From positions 3,657,001 through 3,721,000 of the forward strand of contig NZ_CP112866.1 of assembly GCF_026410085.1 (NCBI RefSeq): a stretch of 64,000 nt of DNA, read 5' to 3'. Below the pieces are notes generated by a model. It did not search any database and was not told the DNA's origin. It was given only the letters and a program-made list of their open reading frames with translations. Source of the stretch: Pseudomonas quebecensis (GTDB lineage Bacteria; Pseudomonadota; Gammaproteobacteria; Pseudomonadales; Pseudomonadaceae). Of this stretch, positions 32,051 to 40,681 are shown one piece after another (position 1 is the first letter of the stretch; each line of letters starts with the position of its first letter). The translations under genes were made by a program, and so were the position numbers.

Positions 32051-32167
32051 CGACAGTCCTGCGATACATCGAGACTCGTAAAAAAAACCAGTTACAACTC
32101 ATCGGCTGCACGCTGACGTATACGGGCTTAGCATTGCCGAAAACTAAGCCAATGGCGTACATTAGCT

Positions 32168-32482
32168 ATGATTTTCATTGAGACCCCAACCTTCACGCGC
32201 CGTGTGAAAGAATTGATTGATGACGATGCCTACACTGTTTTTCAGCGTGCATTGATGCTTAACCCGTCCGCAGGTGACGTGATCGAAGGCACCGGTGGAA
32301 TTCGTAAAGCTCGAATTGCTGCGAAGGGCCATGGCAAACAAGGTGGAGCCCGGGTGATCTACTACCACTTCGTCTCGATGTCGCAGATTATTCGGTTGAT
32401 GATCTACCCGAAGAATGAACAGCACGCCCTGACCAGCGACGAACGCAAAGCGTTGAAGGCTGCAATCGAACACTGGAGATAA
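32168..32482 (+). CDS. Type II toxin, RelE/HigB-like
   Basis: 104 residues with the compact fold of the RelE/ParE superfamily: FIETPTFTRRVKELIDDDAY at the start, GGIRKARIAAKGHGKQGGAR in the middle and IIRLMIYPKNEQHALTSDER before the C-terminal helix. Such HigB-type toxins cleave mRNA on the ribosome. It stands 2 bases before a helix-turn-helix gene, the toxin-first order typical of HigBA and the NadS group. Confidence 0.86.
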   Translation: MIFIETPTFTRRVKELIDDDAYTVFQRALMLNPSAGDVIEGTGGIRKARIAAKGHGKQGGARVIYYHFVSMSQIIRLMIYPKNEQHALTSDERKALKAAIEHWR

Positions 32483-32484
32483 TC

Positions 32485-32772
32485 ATGAGCAAATTTTTTG
32501 ACGAGCTGATGGGAAGCGTGCAGGAAATGAACGAAATCCTACGGGGTGAGCGTCAGCCTTCGCGCGAATTCCACGTTGATGCGCTACAGGTCAAAGAGAT
32601 TCGCAAAGCAACGGGTCTGACTCAAGCCAAGTTTGCCGCACTGATTGATGTGCAACTCGGAACCTTACGCAATTGGGAGCAGGGACGGCGCGAGCCTACT
32701 GGCCCAGCAAAAGCACTGCTTAAGGCCATTCACAACGATCCAGTACATGTGCTGAACGCATTGGCGGGTTGA
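32485..32772 (+). CDS. Antitoxin, XRE family (NadS/HigA-like)
   Basis: 95 residues with a C-terminal Cro/CI helix-turn-helix: VKEIRKATGLTQAKFAALID and TLRNWEQGRREPTGPA. The N-terminal part (MSKFFDELMGSVQEMNEILR) is the toxin-binding segment of the NadS family. It should neutralise the toxin coded just before it and repress their shared promoter; the operon follows the short gap after the phage remnants. Confidence 0.87.
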   Translation: MSKFFDELMGSVQEMNEILRGERQPSREFHVDALQVKEIRKATGLTQAKFAALIDVQLGTLRNWEQGRREPTGPAKALLKAIHNDPVHVLNALAG

Positions 32773-32934
32773 GCAATGAGCTTGCAAGGTGTCTAAAGAA
32801 TCCGGGGCGATTCAGGGGCAGCCAGTGAGCCACCCCAGAGCTCCAATATTTGCCGATTTAAAAAGGGTGCAAATTCGGTTTTCTATACGCGTACTAAGCG
32901 CATTTCCGCCTTCGCTGATTCAGCAGCTTTTTTC

Positions 32935-33249
32935 CTACTTCTTCAACCATGCTTTAAACGTGTAGAACGCCTTCCCGCTGGGTGAAAGGAAGCTTGCAGC
33001 GTATTCGTTTTCCTGGAACACCCGCACCTTCATTCCGGAGCTGATGCGGCACTTGCCGTCACTGACCATCTTATTCGCGCCGTCCTCATCCCCGTCTTGA
33101 GCAAAGGCCCCGAATTCGTCTAGCGACTTTTGGCTACCGCAGTAGATGTATTCCTTTTTCAACGTGGCGTTGTATTCCACGTCACCCCACTGAGCTAACG
33201 CCAACCCTGAAAAACCCAGCAATCCGACCACGACGATATTCCGAATCAT
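32935..33249 (-). CDS. Small exported protein of unknown function
   Basis: 104 residues from ATG 33249, with GGAG six bases before it. The signal peptide is MIRNIVVVGLLGFSGLALA, cut before QWGDVEY; the mature part is about 85 residues with two cysteines (IYCGSQKS and DGKCRIS) that could form a disulfide. No family recognised. A longer frame to 33372 would bury the signal peptide and is not favoured. It lies between the toxin-antitoxin pair and a DUF1508 gene. Confidence 0.65.
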   Translation of the reverse strand: MIRNIVVVGLLGFSGLALAQWGDVEYNATLKKEYIYCGSQKSLDEFGAFAQDGDEDGANKMVSDGKCRISSGMKVRVFQENEYAASFLSPSGKAFYTFKAWLKK

Positions 33250-33401
33250 TCCCTGCTCCATATTTTCAAGATACGGCGTCACGCCTTCCGGGAGGTATAG
33301 CAGCCTGCCAAGAATTAGGGGTGTGGAATGGTTGTAGAACGGGAATGCTCGCCTACGCTTCACGCTGGACATGGTGTCCGCCTGAATAAAGGGAGCATGA
33401 A

Positions 33402-33593
33402 ATGGGTGAGGTTACATATCCGTGCTACTGGCAGAAAAAAGACAATTCTAGGCAGTGGTACTGGATCTATTACGCCAAGAATGGAGAGGAAATCGCTCGG
33501 AGCAGTGAGAGCTACGTGAATCGTTCAGACTGCACGCATTCCATCAATCTGATGCAAAATTCAACTGCATCAAAGATCTTCTACACAGAGTAA
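33402..33593 (+). CDS. DUF1508 (YegP-like) protein, 63 residues
   Basis: The sequence YPCYWQKKDNSRQWYWIYYA, then KNGEEIARSSESYVNRSDC, is the one-repeat pattern of DUF1508 proteins (Trp/Tyr strand, NG turn, SSE-Y strand, Cys). GGGAGC stands just before the ATG. Family members have one or two such repeats and no known enzymatic function. The IS21 element starts 43 bases downstream and may have separated it from its former neighbours. Confidence 0.72.
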   Translation: MGEVTYPCYWQKKDNSRQWYWIYYAKNGEEIARSSESYVNRSDCTHSINLMQNSTASKIFYTE

Positions 33594-33635
33594 ACAGAGG
33601 TAAGAGATGGGTAGAAATACTGGGTAGAATCGGAA

Positions 33636-33685
33636 TGTCGGCGCTGATTGAAAACTGACCCACCCTGCCGATTGAAAATTGACCC
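33636..33685. repeat. Left end of IS21 element with two terminal repeats
   Basis: Two tandem copies of a 20-bp unit: GCTGATTGAAAACTGACCCA at 33643-33662 and GCCGATTGAAAATTGACCCA at 33666-33685. IS21-family ends carry such multiple transposase-binding repeats. Confidence 0.82.
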
Positions 33686-33805
33686 AGGGCAGATTGCCGA
33701 TTTGTCATCAGCAATTGTGGATTAGCGTAGCAGTCCTGTCCGATCTCAAAAGATCGAAAGCCCCACCACATGTGCGCGTGTGACAGGGCATTTTTCCGAT
33801 GGGGA

Positions 33806-34624
33806 TCAAAATGGCTCATCGTCCTCAACAACATCACCTTCCTTGCGCTTTCGCTCACGTGTCTTGATCTTTGTCTGGTCAGCCAGAGTGCTGTGTTGCA
33901 GCCGATAGGACTCATTACCTGTTTCAACGATGTGGCAGTGATGCGTCAGTCGATCCAGCAGCGCTGTGGTCATTTTGGCGTCGCCAAACACACTCGACCA
34001 TTCCGAGAAGCTGAGGTTGGTCGTGATGATCACGCTGGTGTGCTCGTAAAGCTTGGACAGAAGATGAAACAGCAGCGCGCCACCGCTTTGGCTGAAGGGC
34101 AGATAGCCCAGCTCATCCAAGATGACGAGGTCTGTGCGCAGCAGCCCCTGTGTAATCCGGCCCGTTTTCCCATCGTACTTTTCACGTTCCAACAGATTGA
34201 CCAGGTCGACCGTGGAGAAGAAGCGGACTCGTTTGTTGTGGACGGTGATCCCGGATACAGCCAGTGCGCTGGCCAAGTGTGTTTTGCCTGTTCCAGGGCC
34301 GCCGATGAACACCACGTTTTGGGCCGTTTCCGTGAACTCCAGGCTGGATAGTTCCTTGACCAGACGGGCATCAGCGCTGGAAGCGCTGAAGTCAAAACCT
34401 GCCAAATCACGGTGCATGGGGAGCTTGGCCATGTTCATCTGATGAGTCACGGAGCGCACGGCACGATCTGCTTGTTCCTGCTGAAGCAGATGCTCCAGCA
34501 ACCATTTTGAGGACGCTGTCGAGGCTTCTCCTTGGGCTGCCAGTTCTTCCCACGCGTGCGCCATGCCATGCAGGCGAAGCTCTTTAAGTTCTGCCATCAA
34601 GTCACGCATTTCGGCTCTCCTCAT
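33806..34624 (-). CDS. istB: IS21 helper ATPase IstB
   Basis: 272 residues, an AAA+ ATPase of the DnaA/DnaC type. Walker A is GGPGTGKTH near residue 108 and Walker [12 protein letters not shown] near 165. It helps the transposase choose target DNA. Its start at 34624 overlaps the istA end by 23 bases, the usual coupling in this family. The gene is intact. Confidence 0.92.
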   Translation of the reverse strand: MRRAEMRDLMAELKELRLHGMAHAWEELAAQGEASTASSKWLLEHLLQQEQADRAVRSVTHQMNMAKLPMHRDLAGFDFSASSADARLVKELSSLEFTETAQNVVFIGGPGTGKTHLASALAVSGITVHNKRVRFFSTVDLVNLLEREKYDGKTGRITQGLLRTDLVILDELGYLPFSQSGGALLFHLLSKLYEHTSVIITTNLSFSEWSSVFGDAKMTTALLDRLTHHCHIVETGNESYRLQHSTLADQTKIKTRERKRKEGDVVEDDEPF

Positions 34625-36110
34625 CTTTGGTGCGCAGTTGGTCGTACCGAGCCGTGTTGGCAGCCGGCGCGACCTTGAGCTGAAGACTCGTTTCTACAGA
34701 AGGCGGCGGTGCCGTGGACGTGAGTCGAGCCAGGACATTCAGGATGTGATCCGCGCTCAAGCTGCCAGATTCAAGCACCAGTTCCACGGCCACCAAAACT
34801 GAGTCCAGGCCGGTAATGGGCACCGCAGCCAAGACTTGTGTCATTACGCGATCACCGTTCACGTGACGCCGCAGGCCACGCTTGAGCAGGCGTAATGGCT
34901 TGGGCAAATCGGCAAACGGAGCGCCATTGCGAAGTGCGCCAGGCTTGCGCTCGATCAGCGGGATGTAGTGCTGCCAGTCGTAGCTGACTTGGTCTCGATC
35001 AAACAGTCGCTCATGACTGGCGATAGTTGTTTCATCAGCAACGACCACAACCCGCGAGGAGTATAAACGGCTGCTGACCCACTGACCGACGCGCTCGCAA
35101 GGCACCGAGTAACGATTGCGCGCCACGCTGATCAGGCAGGTACTGGAGACCCGCACTGTGCGTTCGACATAGCCGTCGAAAGCGCTGGGCATCGGCATCA
35201 TTTCCACCCGCTCCAGCTCCAGAACATCTGCCACCGTAAGCCCCTTATATTGCGGGTGCGGCAGCTCGCTCCAGAGAGTCCGGCAGCGCTGGCCGAGCCA
35301 GACATTCAGCTCATCGAAGGTATGAAACAGGCAATCTTGAGCATCGAGCCAGATACGTCGCCGACTGTCTTGGACGTTCTTCTCGACGATCCCTTTTTCC
35401 CAACCTGAGGCTACGTTGCAGAAGTCTGGATCGAACAAATAATGCGAGCACATCACGGCAAAACGGGCGTTGACCGTCCGCCCTTTGCCTTTGCTGACCT
35501 TGTCGACAGCCGTTTTCATGTTGTCGTAAATGCCGCGACGAGGAACGCCGCCCAATGCCCCAAACGAGCGAGTATGGGCGTCAAACAGCATCTCGTGACC
35601 TTGGCTGGGATAGGCCACCAGCCAAAATGCGCGGCTGGCACAGAGCTTCATGTGGGAGACCTGGATCCGCCTGAACAGCCCACCGATCAGCAGACCTTCT
35701 TCACTCCAGTCGAACTGGAAGGCCTCGCCCAACGCGAACGTCAACGGCACAAAGGCTCGCAAGGATTTTCCTTGCTCGCCGCGCCACGCGCGGATGAATG
35801 CGGTCAGTTGGCTGTAGCCGCCGTCGTAGCCCTCGGCTCTGATCTGCTCGAAGAGAGCCTTGGCGGTTCTGCGGTTGTGTTTGGCCCGAAGCGAATCGGC
35901 TTTGAGTGCCTGCTCCAGTATTTCGTGGAAAGGACTGAGCTTGTTGAAAGCGGCTTGCCGCTGGTACACCGGCTGTTTGGCTTCGGGGGCTCTGATCCAC
36001 TTTCGGATAGTGTTTCTGGACAGCCCGGTACGCTTCGCTATCTGGTGAAGCGAAAGCTTGTCGCGGAAGTACATCCGCCGAATTTTTCCCATCATTTCCA
36101 TGCTGATCAC
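34602..36110 (-). CDS. istA: IS21 transposase IstA
   Basis: 502 residues with a helix-turn-helix ([20 protein letters not shown], residues 16-35) and an RNase-H-type DDE integrase core: FQFDWSEEG near 133, the middle stretch with [19 protein letters not shown], and the Glu-bearing [15 protein letters not shown] near 240. It is full length, so the element could still be active. Confidence 0.92.
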   Translation of the reverse strand: MISMEMMGKIRRMYFRDKLSLHQIAKRTGLSRNTIRKWIRAPEAKQPVYQRQAAFNKLSPFHEILEQALKADSLRAKHNRRTAKALFEQIRAEGYDGGYSQLTAFIRAWRGEQGKSLRAFVPLTFALGEAFQFDWSEEGLLIGGLFRRIQVSHMKLCASRAFWLVAYPSQGHEMLFDAHTRSFGALGGVPRRGIYDNMKTAVDKVSKGKGRTVNARFAVMCSHYLFDPDFCNVASGWEKGIVEKNVQDSRRRIWLDAQDCLFHTFDELNVWLGQRCRTLWSELPHPQYKGLTVADVLELERVEMMPMPSAFDGYVERTVRVSSTCLISVARNRYSVPCERVGQWVSSRLYSSRVVVVADETTIASHERLFDRDQVSYDWQHYIPLIERKPGALRNGAPFADLPKPLRLLKRGLRRHVNGDRVMTQVLAAVPITGLDSVLVAVELVLESGSLSADHILNVLARLTSTAPPPSVETSLQLKVAPAANTARYDQLRTKDEESRNA

Positions 36111-36155
36111 CTGGTGTTCTCCTGCTCGGAAAGTGAGCAGAAGCAGTTGAACACC

Positions 36156-36216
36156 TGGGTCAGTTTTCAGTCGGCAGAACAGCCTTTAATGGGTCAGTTT
36201 TCGGTCAGCGGCAACA
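36156..36216. repeat. Right end of IS21 element with two terminal repeats
   Basis: Inverted counterparts of the left-end unit: TGGGTCAGTTTTCAGTCGGC at 36156-36175 and TGGGTCAGTTTTCGGTCAGC at 36190-36209; the element ends with ACA at 36216. Confidence 0.82.
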
Positions 36217-36548
36217 GGTTAGAGCGTGCGAAATTTCACTTCACCTGACCGCCGGATTGCATCGATACTGACCACTTGCTTGCATACTATCTGACCACCG
36301 ATTGCATCGAATTTGACCAGCACACTTAATAATCATTATCGGCTGAGAGCTGCCATTGTCGCCGGTTGCGACAGGCAGAAATCGGCCGATTTTGTTGAAA
36401 AACTCGGATTTTCAGCTGAGCTGAACTCAGGCACGGCTACCCTGGAGAACCCCTTTTGGTCGGCCACTATTGCGTTGATGCAGTCTCTAGACAGCATTCA
36501 AGGAACCTAGTGATGGCGATACACGGAAAGTAGAAATAAGGATAGGTT
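36217..36548. other. Gene-free stretch between IS21 element and nuclease-like gene
   Basis: 332 bases without a supported gene. The first hundred bases hold three short tandem repeats (see 36255-36320); the rest resembles non-coding flanks often found beside Pseudomonas insertion sequences (CAGGCAGAAATCGGCCGATT then TTGTTGAAAAACTCGG). A 65-codon frame here has no SD and is not counted. Confidence 0.45.
36255..36320. repeat. Three degenerate ~22-bp tandem repeats, possible end of a second IS21-type element
   Basis: GATTGCATCGATACTGACCA (from 36255), GCTTGCATACTATCTGACCA (from 36277) and GATTGCATCGAATTTGACCA (from 36300) follow each other at a 22-23 bp period. All end in TGACCA, like the transposase-binding repeats of IS21 relatives. 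No transposase gene belongs to them, so they may be the scar of an older element. Confidence 0.5.
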
Positions 36549-38714
36549 ATGCTAGATCTATATTCTGAAGAAATTGATGTGCTTTCGAACAAGCATATTG
36601 ATGCGGAAGTACGCAACTTAGCACTAAAAAAAATACGGGAAAAGCTACCAACCTCAGAAAAAAAGCGACGTGAAATTCTGAAGTTTGCTACAGCCATTCT
36701 CCTCAACAATGTCCGAAACCGCGATTATAACGCTTCATTTGGAATGCTCAGGTTTACATTTTTTACAAACTTAGAAAAGCCTATTGCGGAAGCTCGGAAG
36801 CAGGGGGTTTTTAGGGCATCAAAAACAAATTTTAACCCAAAGCTAACTAAAGAACTTTTGGAAGAGCTGTATCGCAGCCAAACTTTAGCTGATGATGAGC
36901 TAAATTATATTAGATCCGTTAATGGTTTATTGAAACTCGCCCCTGACGTATTGGATTTCAAGAATAAAATCGCAACGGCGGCAAGCTCAAGGCGGTATTT
37001 TCTCAAAACAATACTTTCTATAGCTGAGACCAAGTATAGTGATTTGCTATCTCACTATGATGAGCGCCCCGAAATACCTTATATGGATATTCTTTTCCAT
37101 AACAACAAAGAAAGCATCCTTACCTCGGCCTCGTACATAGTTCAGATCTATAGAGAAGTCACTTCAGGCTTAAAGCTTAAAGATAGCAACGGCATTGATG
37201 AAAACATTAGTCACGACTTTTATCACAATCTTCTCGAAGCCGCATTTGCAATAATAAATTATCTTGAGGCTGAAATTAAAGTCGACTTCTATGGCTATGG
37301 GGTTTGGTTTGACGAAGAAACTAGGAGCTTTAGTGTTGATAGCGTTGAATTCGAAACCGCTAAGAGCTATGGGTATGCGAAAGCTGACTTGAGAATTTAT
37401 TCGCAAAGCCGAATCTATAACGAGGCTGCGAATTCAAAAAGTTACGCGGAGATGCTGAATGAGTTTTGGCTGAAGGATAGCCAAGAGGCGGAAAGTGTCG
37501 TACATGCCATTAAGAATGCTCCATTTGAACGAATTGTTTTAAAGACGTTTCATGTTGAATATGGGCATCAAGCAAACATTTTCGGTCACGACCGTCCTTT
37601 CAAAGAAGAACAAATGCAGCTTATGGCCTTGATGGATGAAAATTATAATGTAGATGTATTTGATACAAAAATTTACCGAGATTTTGCCTGCTTTGATATA
37701 TTTAAACTGCAACGTTTTTTCGGATTTATAGCCTTCATTTATAAAAAAGCGTATGAAAAGTTGAGGGCAGAAGGACATTCCAATTCTGATTTAATAAGAA
37801 AGCGCTCAGTTCTTCCGGTTTTTGATAAGAAGGATCTAGTAAGGATATTCCAGAATACTACTGGCAAGTCACAAGCAGATTGTGAGGGTTTACTTGAAAA
37901 ACTAACAAATGATAAAGTTACGGATTATGAGGTAATCGACCTCCAGTACAAGCCCATACTAACCATAGAACACAGGTATCTGGTGATGCCTACATTGTTC
38001 GCTTATTCAAATTTGTGTAGATCCTTAGCTATCGATGAGGGTGTACATTTTTCTGTTTCTGGAAAGTATGACTATATGGTCAAAAACGTATCAGACATTC
38101 TGAACGATCAAGGGTTTACTGTTCAGCATGACTTTCCGTTTGGTGACGATGAGATAGATATTGCGGCAGTGTACGGCGAGAATTTATTTCTATTCGAATG
38201 TAAAAACCCTTATCACCCCGTAAATGATTTTGAACTGCGAAACACATATGCCCATCTAGTGAAAGGTTTTTCGCAGATTGAGAAATTTCAGGAGCGTTTC
38301 AAGGATCGCCAAGTGCTTGATCAGTTTTTAAAAAATCTAAAAGTAAACCCGAAAAACATAAAGAACATCCATTATGGAGTAATTAATGCGAATCGAGCCC
38401 TAACTGGACTTTCTAAAAATGGGGTGAAGGTATTTCATGCAAATGAACTAATGAACTTTATATCTACCGGAAAATTGATATCCGCAGGCCATGAATATCA
38501 TAGTTGGAAATCAGAGACATTCCATGGAGAGGATCTTGTTGCATACATGACCGGAGAGGTAATTAGTGATGATATGGTCCGTCACAAACTGCCACTACCG
38601 TTTTCAATTGCGTTCCGAAGCGGAATAATGCATTTCAGAACCTATCAATATGATCTTGAAAAGACAAACGCACTAATTAAGACGAAGTATCGATATATCG
38701 GCCCTCACAAGTAG
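36549..38714 (+). CDS. Large AT-rich protein with PD-(D/E)XK nuclease signature
   Basis: 721 residues, no signal peptide or membrane segment. The first 500 residues are mostly helical and match no family I recognise. Near the C terminus GDDEIDIAAVYGENLFLFEC followed by KN fits a PD-(D/E)XK core: Asp537, Glu550 and Lys552. A role as a DNA-cutting defence or restriction protein is likely but not proven. The gene is far richer in A and T than its surroundings, a sign of transfer. It faces the methyltransferase operon across a shared terminator, which makes a functional link possible. Confidence 0.75.
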   Translation: MLDLYSEEIDVLSNKHIDAEVRNLALKKIREKLPTSEKKRREILKFATAILLNNVRNRDYNASFGMLRFTFFTNLEKPIAEARKQGVFRASKTNFNPKLTKELLEELYRSQTLADDELNYIRSVNGLLKLAPDVLDFKNKIATAASSRRYFLKTILSIAETKYSDLLSHYDERPEIPYMDILFHNNKESILTSASYIVQIYREVTSGLKLKDSNGIDENISHDFYHNLLEAAFAIINYLEAEIKVDFYGYGVWFDEETRSFSVDSVEFETAKSYGYAKADLRIYSQSRIYNEAANSKSYAEMLNEFWLKDSQEAESVVHAIKNAPFERIVLKTFHVEYGHQANIFGHDRPFKEEQMQLMALMDENYNVDVFDTKIYRDFACFDIFKLQRFFGFIAFIYKKAYEKLRAEGHSNSDLIRKRSVLPVFDKKDLVRIFQNTTGKSQADCEGLLEKLTNDKVTDYEVIDLQYKPILTIEHRYLVMPTLFAYSNLCRSLAIDEGVHFSVSGKYDYMVKNVSDILNDQGFTVQHDFPFGDDEIDIAAVYGENLFLFECKNPYHPVNDFELRNTYAHLVKGFSQIEKFQERFKDRQVLDQFLKNLKVNPKNIKNIHYGVINANRALTGLSKNGVKVFHANELMNFISTGKLISAGHEYHSWKSETFHGEDLVAYMTGEVISDDMVRHKLPLPFSIAFRSGIMHFRTYQYDLEKTNALIKTKYRYIGPHK

Positions 38715-38821
38715 ACTTCTAAACCGAAAAAACCCAAAGCAAATAATAACCTTGAGAGCTTTCATTCATGCTTGTATCTTCTGAGTTGCGAAATAGATTG
38801 TTGGCGCGGCGTGTAAACATT

Positions 38822-38849
38822 AAAAAAAGCGGCCGGTAGCCGCTTTTTT
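38822..38849. terminator. Bidirectional terminator between convergent genes
   Basis: AAAAAAGCGGC / GCCGCTTTTTT around a CGGTA loop, with an A-run on one side and a T-run on the other. It can end both the nuclease-like gene (plus) and the methyltransferase operon (minus). Confidence 0.85.
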
Positions 38850-38880
38850 GTATTCTTGCTAGATCTAACAAAAATCTGTC

Positions 38881-39948
38881 TTATCGATAATTATTAACAT
38901 GCGAAACTAATGTTTGCGCTATAACTTCTCCCAGCCTTACGGGAACTGCATTACCAATAAGCCGCCCCATTTTATTGAATCTGATTGGAGTACCTGAAGG
39001 TACAAATTGATAGTTTTGGGGAAAAGTTTGAAGCATTGCTGCCTCTCGAAGTGATATCGCCCGATTTTGTACTGGATGACCAAATCTGCCATTACCATAT
39101 CCGAAACACTGCGTAGTTATTGTGGGACCTGGCTTATCCCATTCCATCCGACCATAGACGCTAGGATAAGTCGCCCCAGTAGACTTTTTGTGGCAGGCAG
39201 CCTGTAACGCTTCAGGCCAATCTCGCCAAGTACCACCCGGTACTGAGGCCTCTATCCTCTGAAGATTCAGTTCACTTAGTGAGGATGCGTAGTGAAGTGC
39301 ATCGTTAGGATCCTTACCTCCTGCGGTTAATGCAGGCAGCCCCCCAATGACATCTCTCACTGTAACCGCCTTAGCATGAGTAGGTACCAGCTTCAGATCT
39401 TGGTCACCTAATCGTGAAGCGAGCAGCACAAGACGCTTACGCGTTTGAGGAATCCCATACAAAGAACAATCTACTACGCCCCACCATGTGTGATATCCAA
39501 TCAGGCTATCTACAAAATCTTGAAAAACGGGATGATCCGCAAGCTGCGGCACATTTTCCATCGCAACCAAATCCGGCTTCAACTCATTTACCAGATTTCC
39601 GAAGGCTAAAGCTAAAGGCCACTGCGCTTCATATTGGCTATTTCGCCCACTTCGGCTGTAAGTCGAAAATGGCTGACAAGGTGCACATCCAGCTAACAGG
39701 GTGACCCCAGAGCCATTATAAAACGCTCTAAGGTCGTCTCCTTTTAGCTGACTGATATCACGTTCTAGAAAAACCGCTGAGTTATTTTTTTCGAATGGAT
39801 ATCGGCTATTGGGGTCGATATCAACGCCTGCCGTAACAGAAATACCACCATCAATTAGCCCACGCGTAAGACCGCCCACGCCACAAAATAAATCAATTGC
39901 GGTTATAACTGGAGTGCATACAGCGTTAAAATTAACTGACTGGTTCAA
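38881..39948 (-). CDS. DNA (cytosine-5) methyltransferase
   Basis: 355 residues with the complete set of C5 methyltransferase motifs: I (AIDLFCGVGGLTRGL), IV with the catalytic Cys (GCAPCQPFSTYS), VI (AMENVPQL), VIII (GIPQTRKRLVLLAS) and X (RLIGNAVPVRLGEVIAQTL). The variable target-recognition region is short (about 200-270). It is the last gene of a three-gene operon: its ATG overlaps the stop of the HEPN gene. In this setting it most likely protects host DNA from a restriction activity coded beside it. The recognised sequence cannot be read. Confidence 0.93.
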   Translation of the reverse strand: MNQSVNFNAVCTPVITAIDLFCGVGGLTRGLIDGGISVTAGVDIDPNSRYPFEKNNSAVFLERDISQLKGDDLRAFYNGSGVTLLAGCAPCQPFSTYSRSGRNSQYEAQWPLALAFGNLVNELKPDLVAMENVPQLADHPVFQDFVDSLIGYHTWWGVVDCSLYGIPQTRKRLVLLASRLGDQDLKLVPTHAKAVTVRDVIGGLPALTAGGKDPNDALHYASSLSELNLQRIEASVPGGTWRDWPEALQAACHKKSTGATYPSVYGRMEWDKPGPTITTQCFGYGNGRFGHPVQNRAISLREAAMLQTFPQNYQFVPSGTPIRFNKMGRLIGNAVPVRLGEVIAQTLVSHVNNYR

Positions 39949-40679
39949 GCTGGGCGCCGCTCAGGAATAAGGAATTCATATCTTTCGACATAGCCGCCAA
40001 AGCAGACTATTACCTCTTTCAAATAATTAGCTGTATTATCCTTTAGCTCTATTAGGCGAACAACCGTCTCCGCCTCCGCGCTTTCTGTAAAAGAAATCGA
40101 TCCATGCGCGAGCATATTTCTAAGTTTTTTGACTAGACCAAGTGGGCCTAAATCGTCTCTAAATTTTCTCTTCACATCACTATAAACCCTTCGACTGACA
40201 TTCAATCGAAAACCCAAACGAGTGGCCATAGCCTCGATTTCATTATCATCCCAGTTCCCACCACCACCTTTTTCGATGGAAAACTCTGTAAGCGGGCTTG
40301 CGGAAACTAACAAGCTGCAAAGAGTTAAAGCATGATCCAATCGATGCTCAGGTGTGAGTTCAGTGTGAGTCCTAGCAGTCAACCGTATCCACTCTCGAAA
40401 CAGTGTCTGGCTTAAATCATTAGGTCGCCACGTAGCATCTTTGAAAGCGCTTTGAGCTATAAAATCTATGCATCTCGTCATTGTCGACTCGACGAGGTTG
40501 TACAGCTGCAAATATACACCTGCATAGAGAATTTTTTGCTGCTGGACATTTATGACCTGATCCGTCCCTGAAAATTTAGGCGGACCTGCTTGCATGCTGG
40601 CTTGCAGTAACTTGAGAAACTCCAGGTACTCCTCGACTTCGGCCAATCTCTCTTCGAAAGCAGCTCTCAGTTCTTCCAT
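39945..40679 (-). CDS. HEPN-domain protein (MAE_28990/MAE_18760-like), putative RNase
   Basis: 244 residues, mainly helical. The pattern KKLRNMLAHGSISF carries the HEPN catalytic motif RX4H (Arg187, His192), preceded by LVESTMTRCIDFIAQSAF typical of the MAE_28990-like group. HEPN proteins are metal-independent RNases that often act as toxins in abortive defence. The first residues (EERLAEVEEYLEFLKLLQ) form a short coiled coil. The gene starts 2 bases after the DUF262 stop and overlaps the methyltransferase start, so all three are made together. Confidence 0.83.
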   Translation of the reverse strand: MEELRAAFEERLAEVEEYLEFLKLLQASMQAGPPKFSGTDQVINVQQQKILYAGVYLQLYNLVESTMTRCIDFIAQSAFKDATWRPNDLSQTLFREWIRLTARTHTELTPEHRLDHALTLCSLLVSASPLTEFSIEKGGGGNWDDNEIEAMATRLGFRLNVSRRVYSDVKRKFRDDLGPLGLVKKLRNMLAHGSISFTESAEAETVVRLIELKDNTANYLKEVIVCFGGYVERYEFLIPERRPA

Positions 40680-40681
40680 GA

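Larger units (their letters stand above)
33636..36216. mobile_element. IS21-family insertion sequence, 2.58 kb
   Basis: Carries istA and istB on the minus strand and ends in imperfect inverted repeats: TGTCGGCGCTGATTGAAAAC at the left and the complement TGTTGCCGCTGACCGAAAAC at the right (both continuing to CTGACCCA). Length and gene order are standard for IS21. I see no target-site duplication in the flanks (left GGAA, right GGTT), so the element may have moved by recombination or its flank has changed. Confidence 0.88.

Noticed and set aside
36255..36320. CRISPR-like array of three short repeats
   Set aside because: The repeats are adjacent without spacers, only about 20 bp and imperfect, and no cas genes are in the window.
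36313..36510. 65-codon frame between IS21 and the nuclease-like gene
   Set aside because: No SD, no family, and the sequence looks like a non-coding IS flank.
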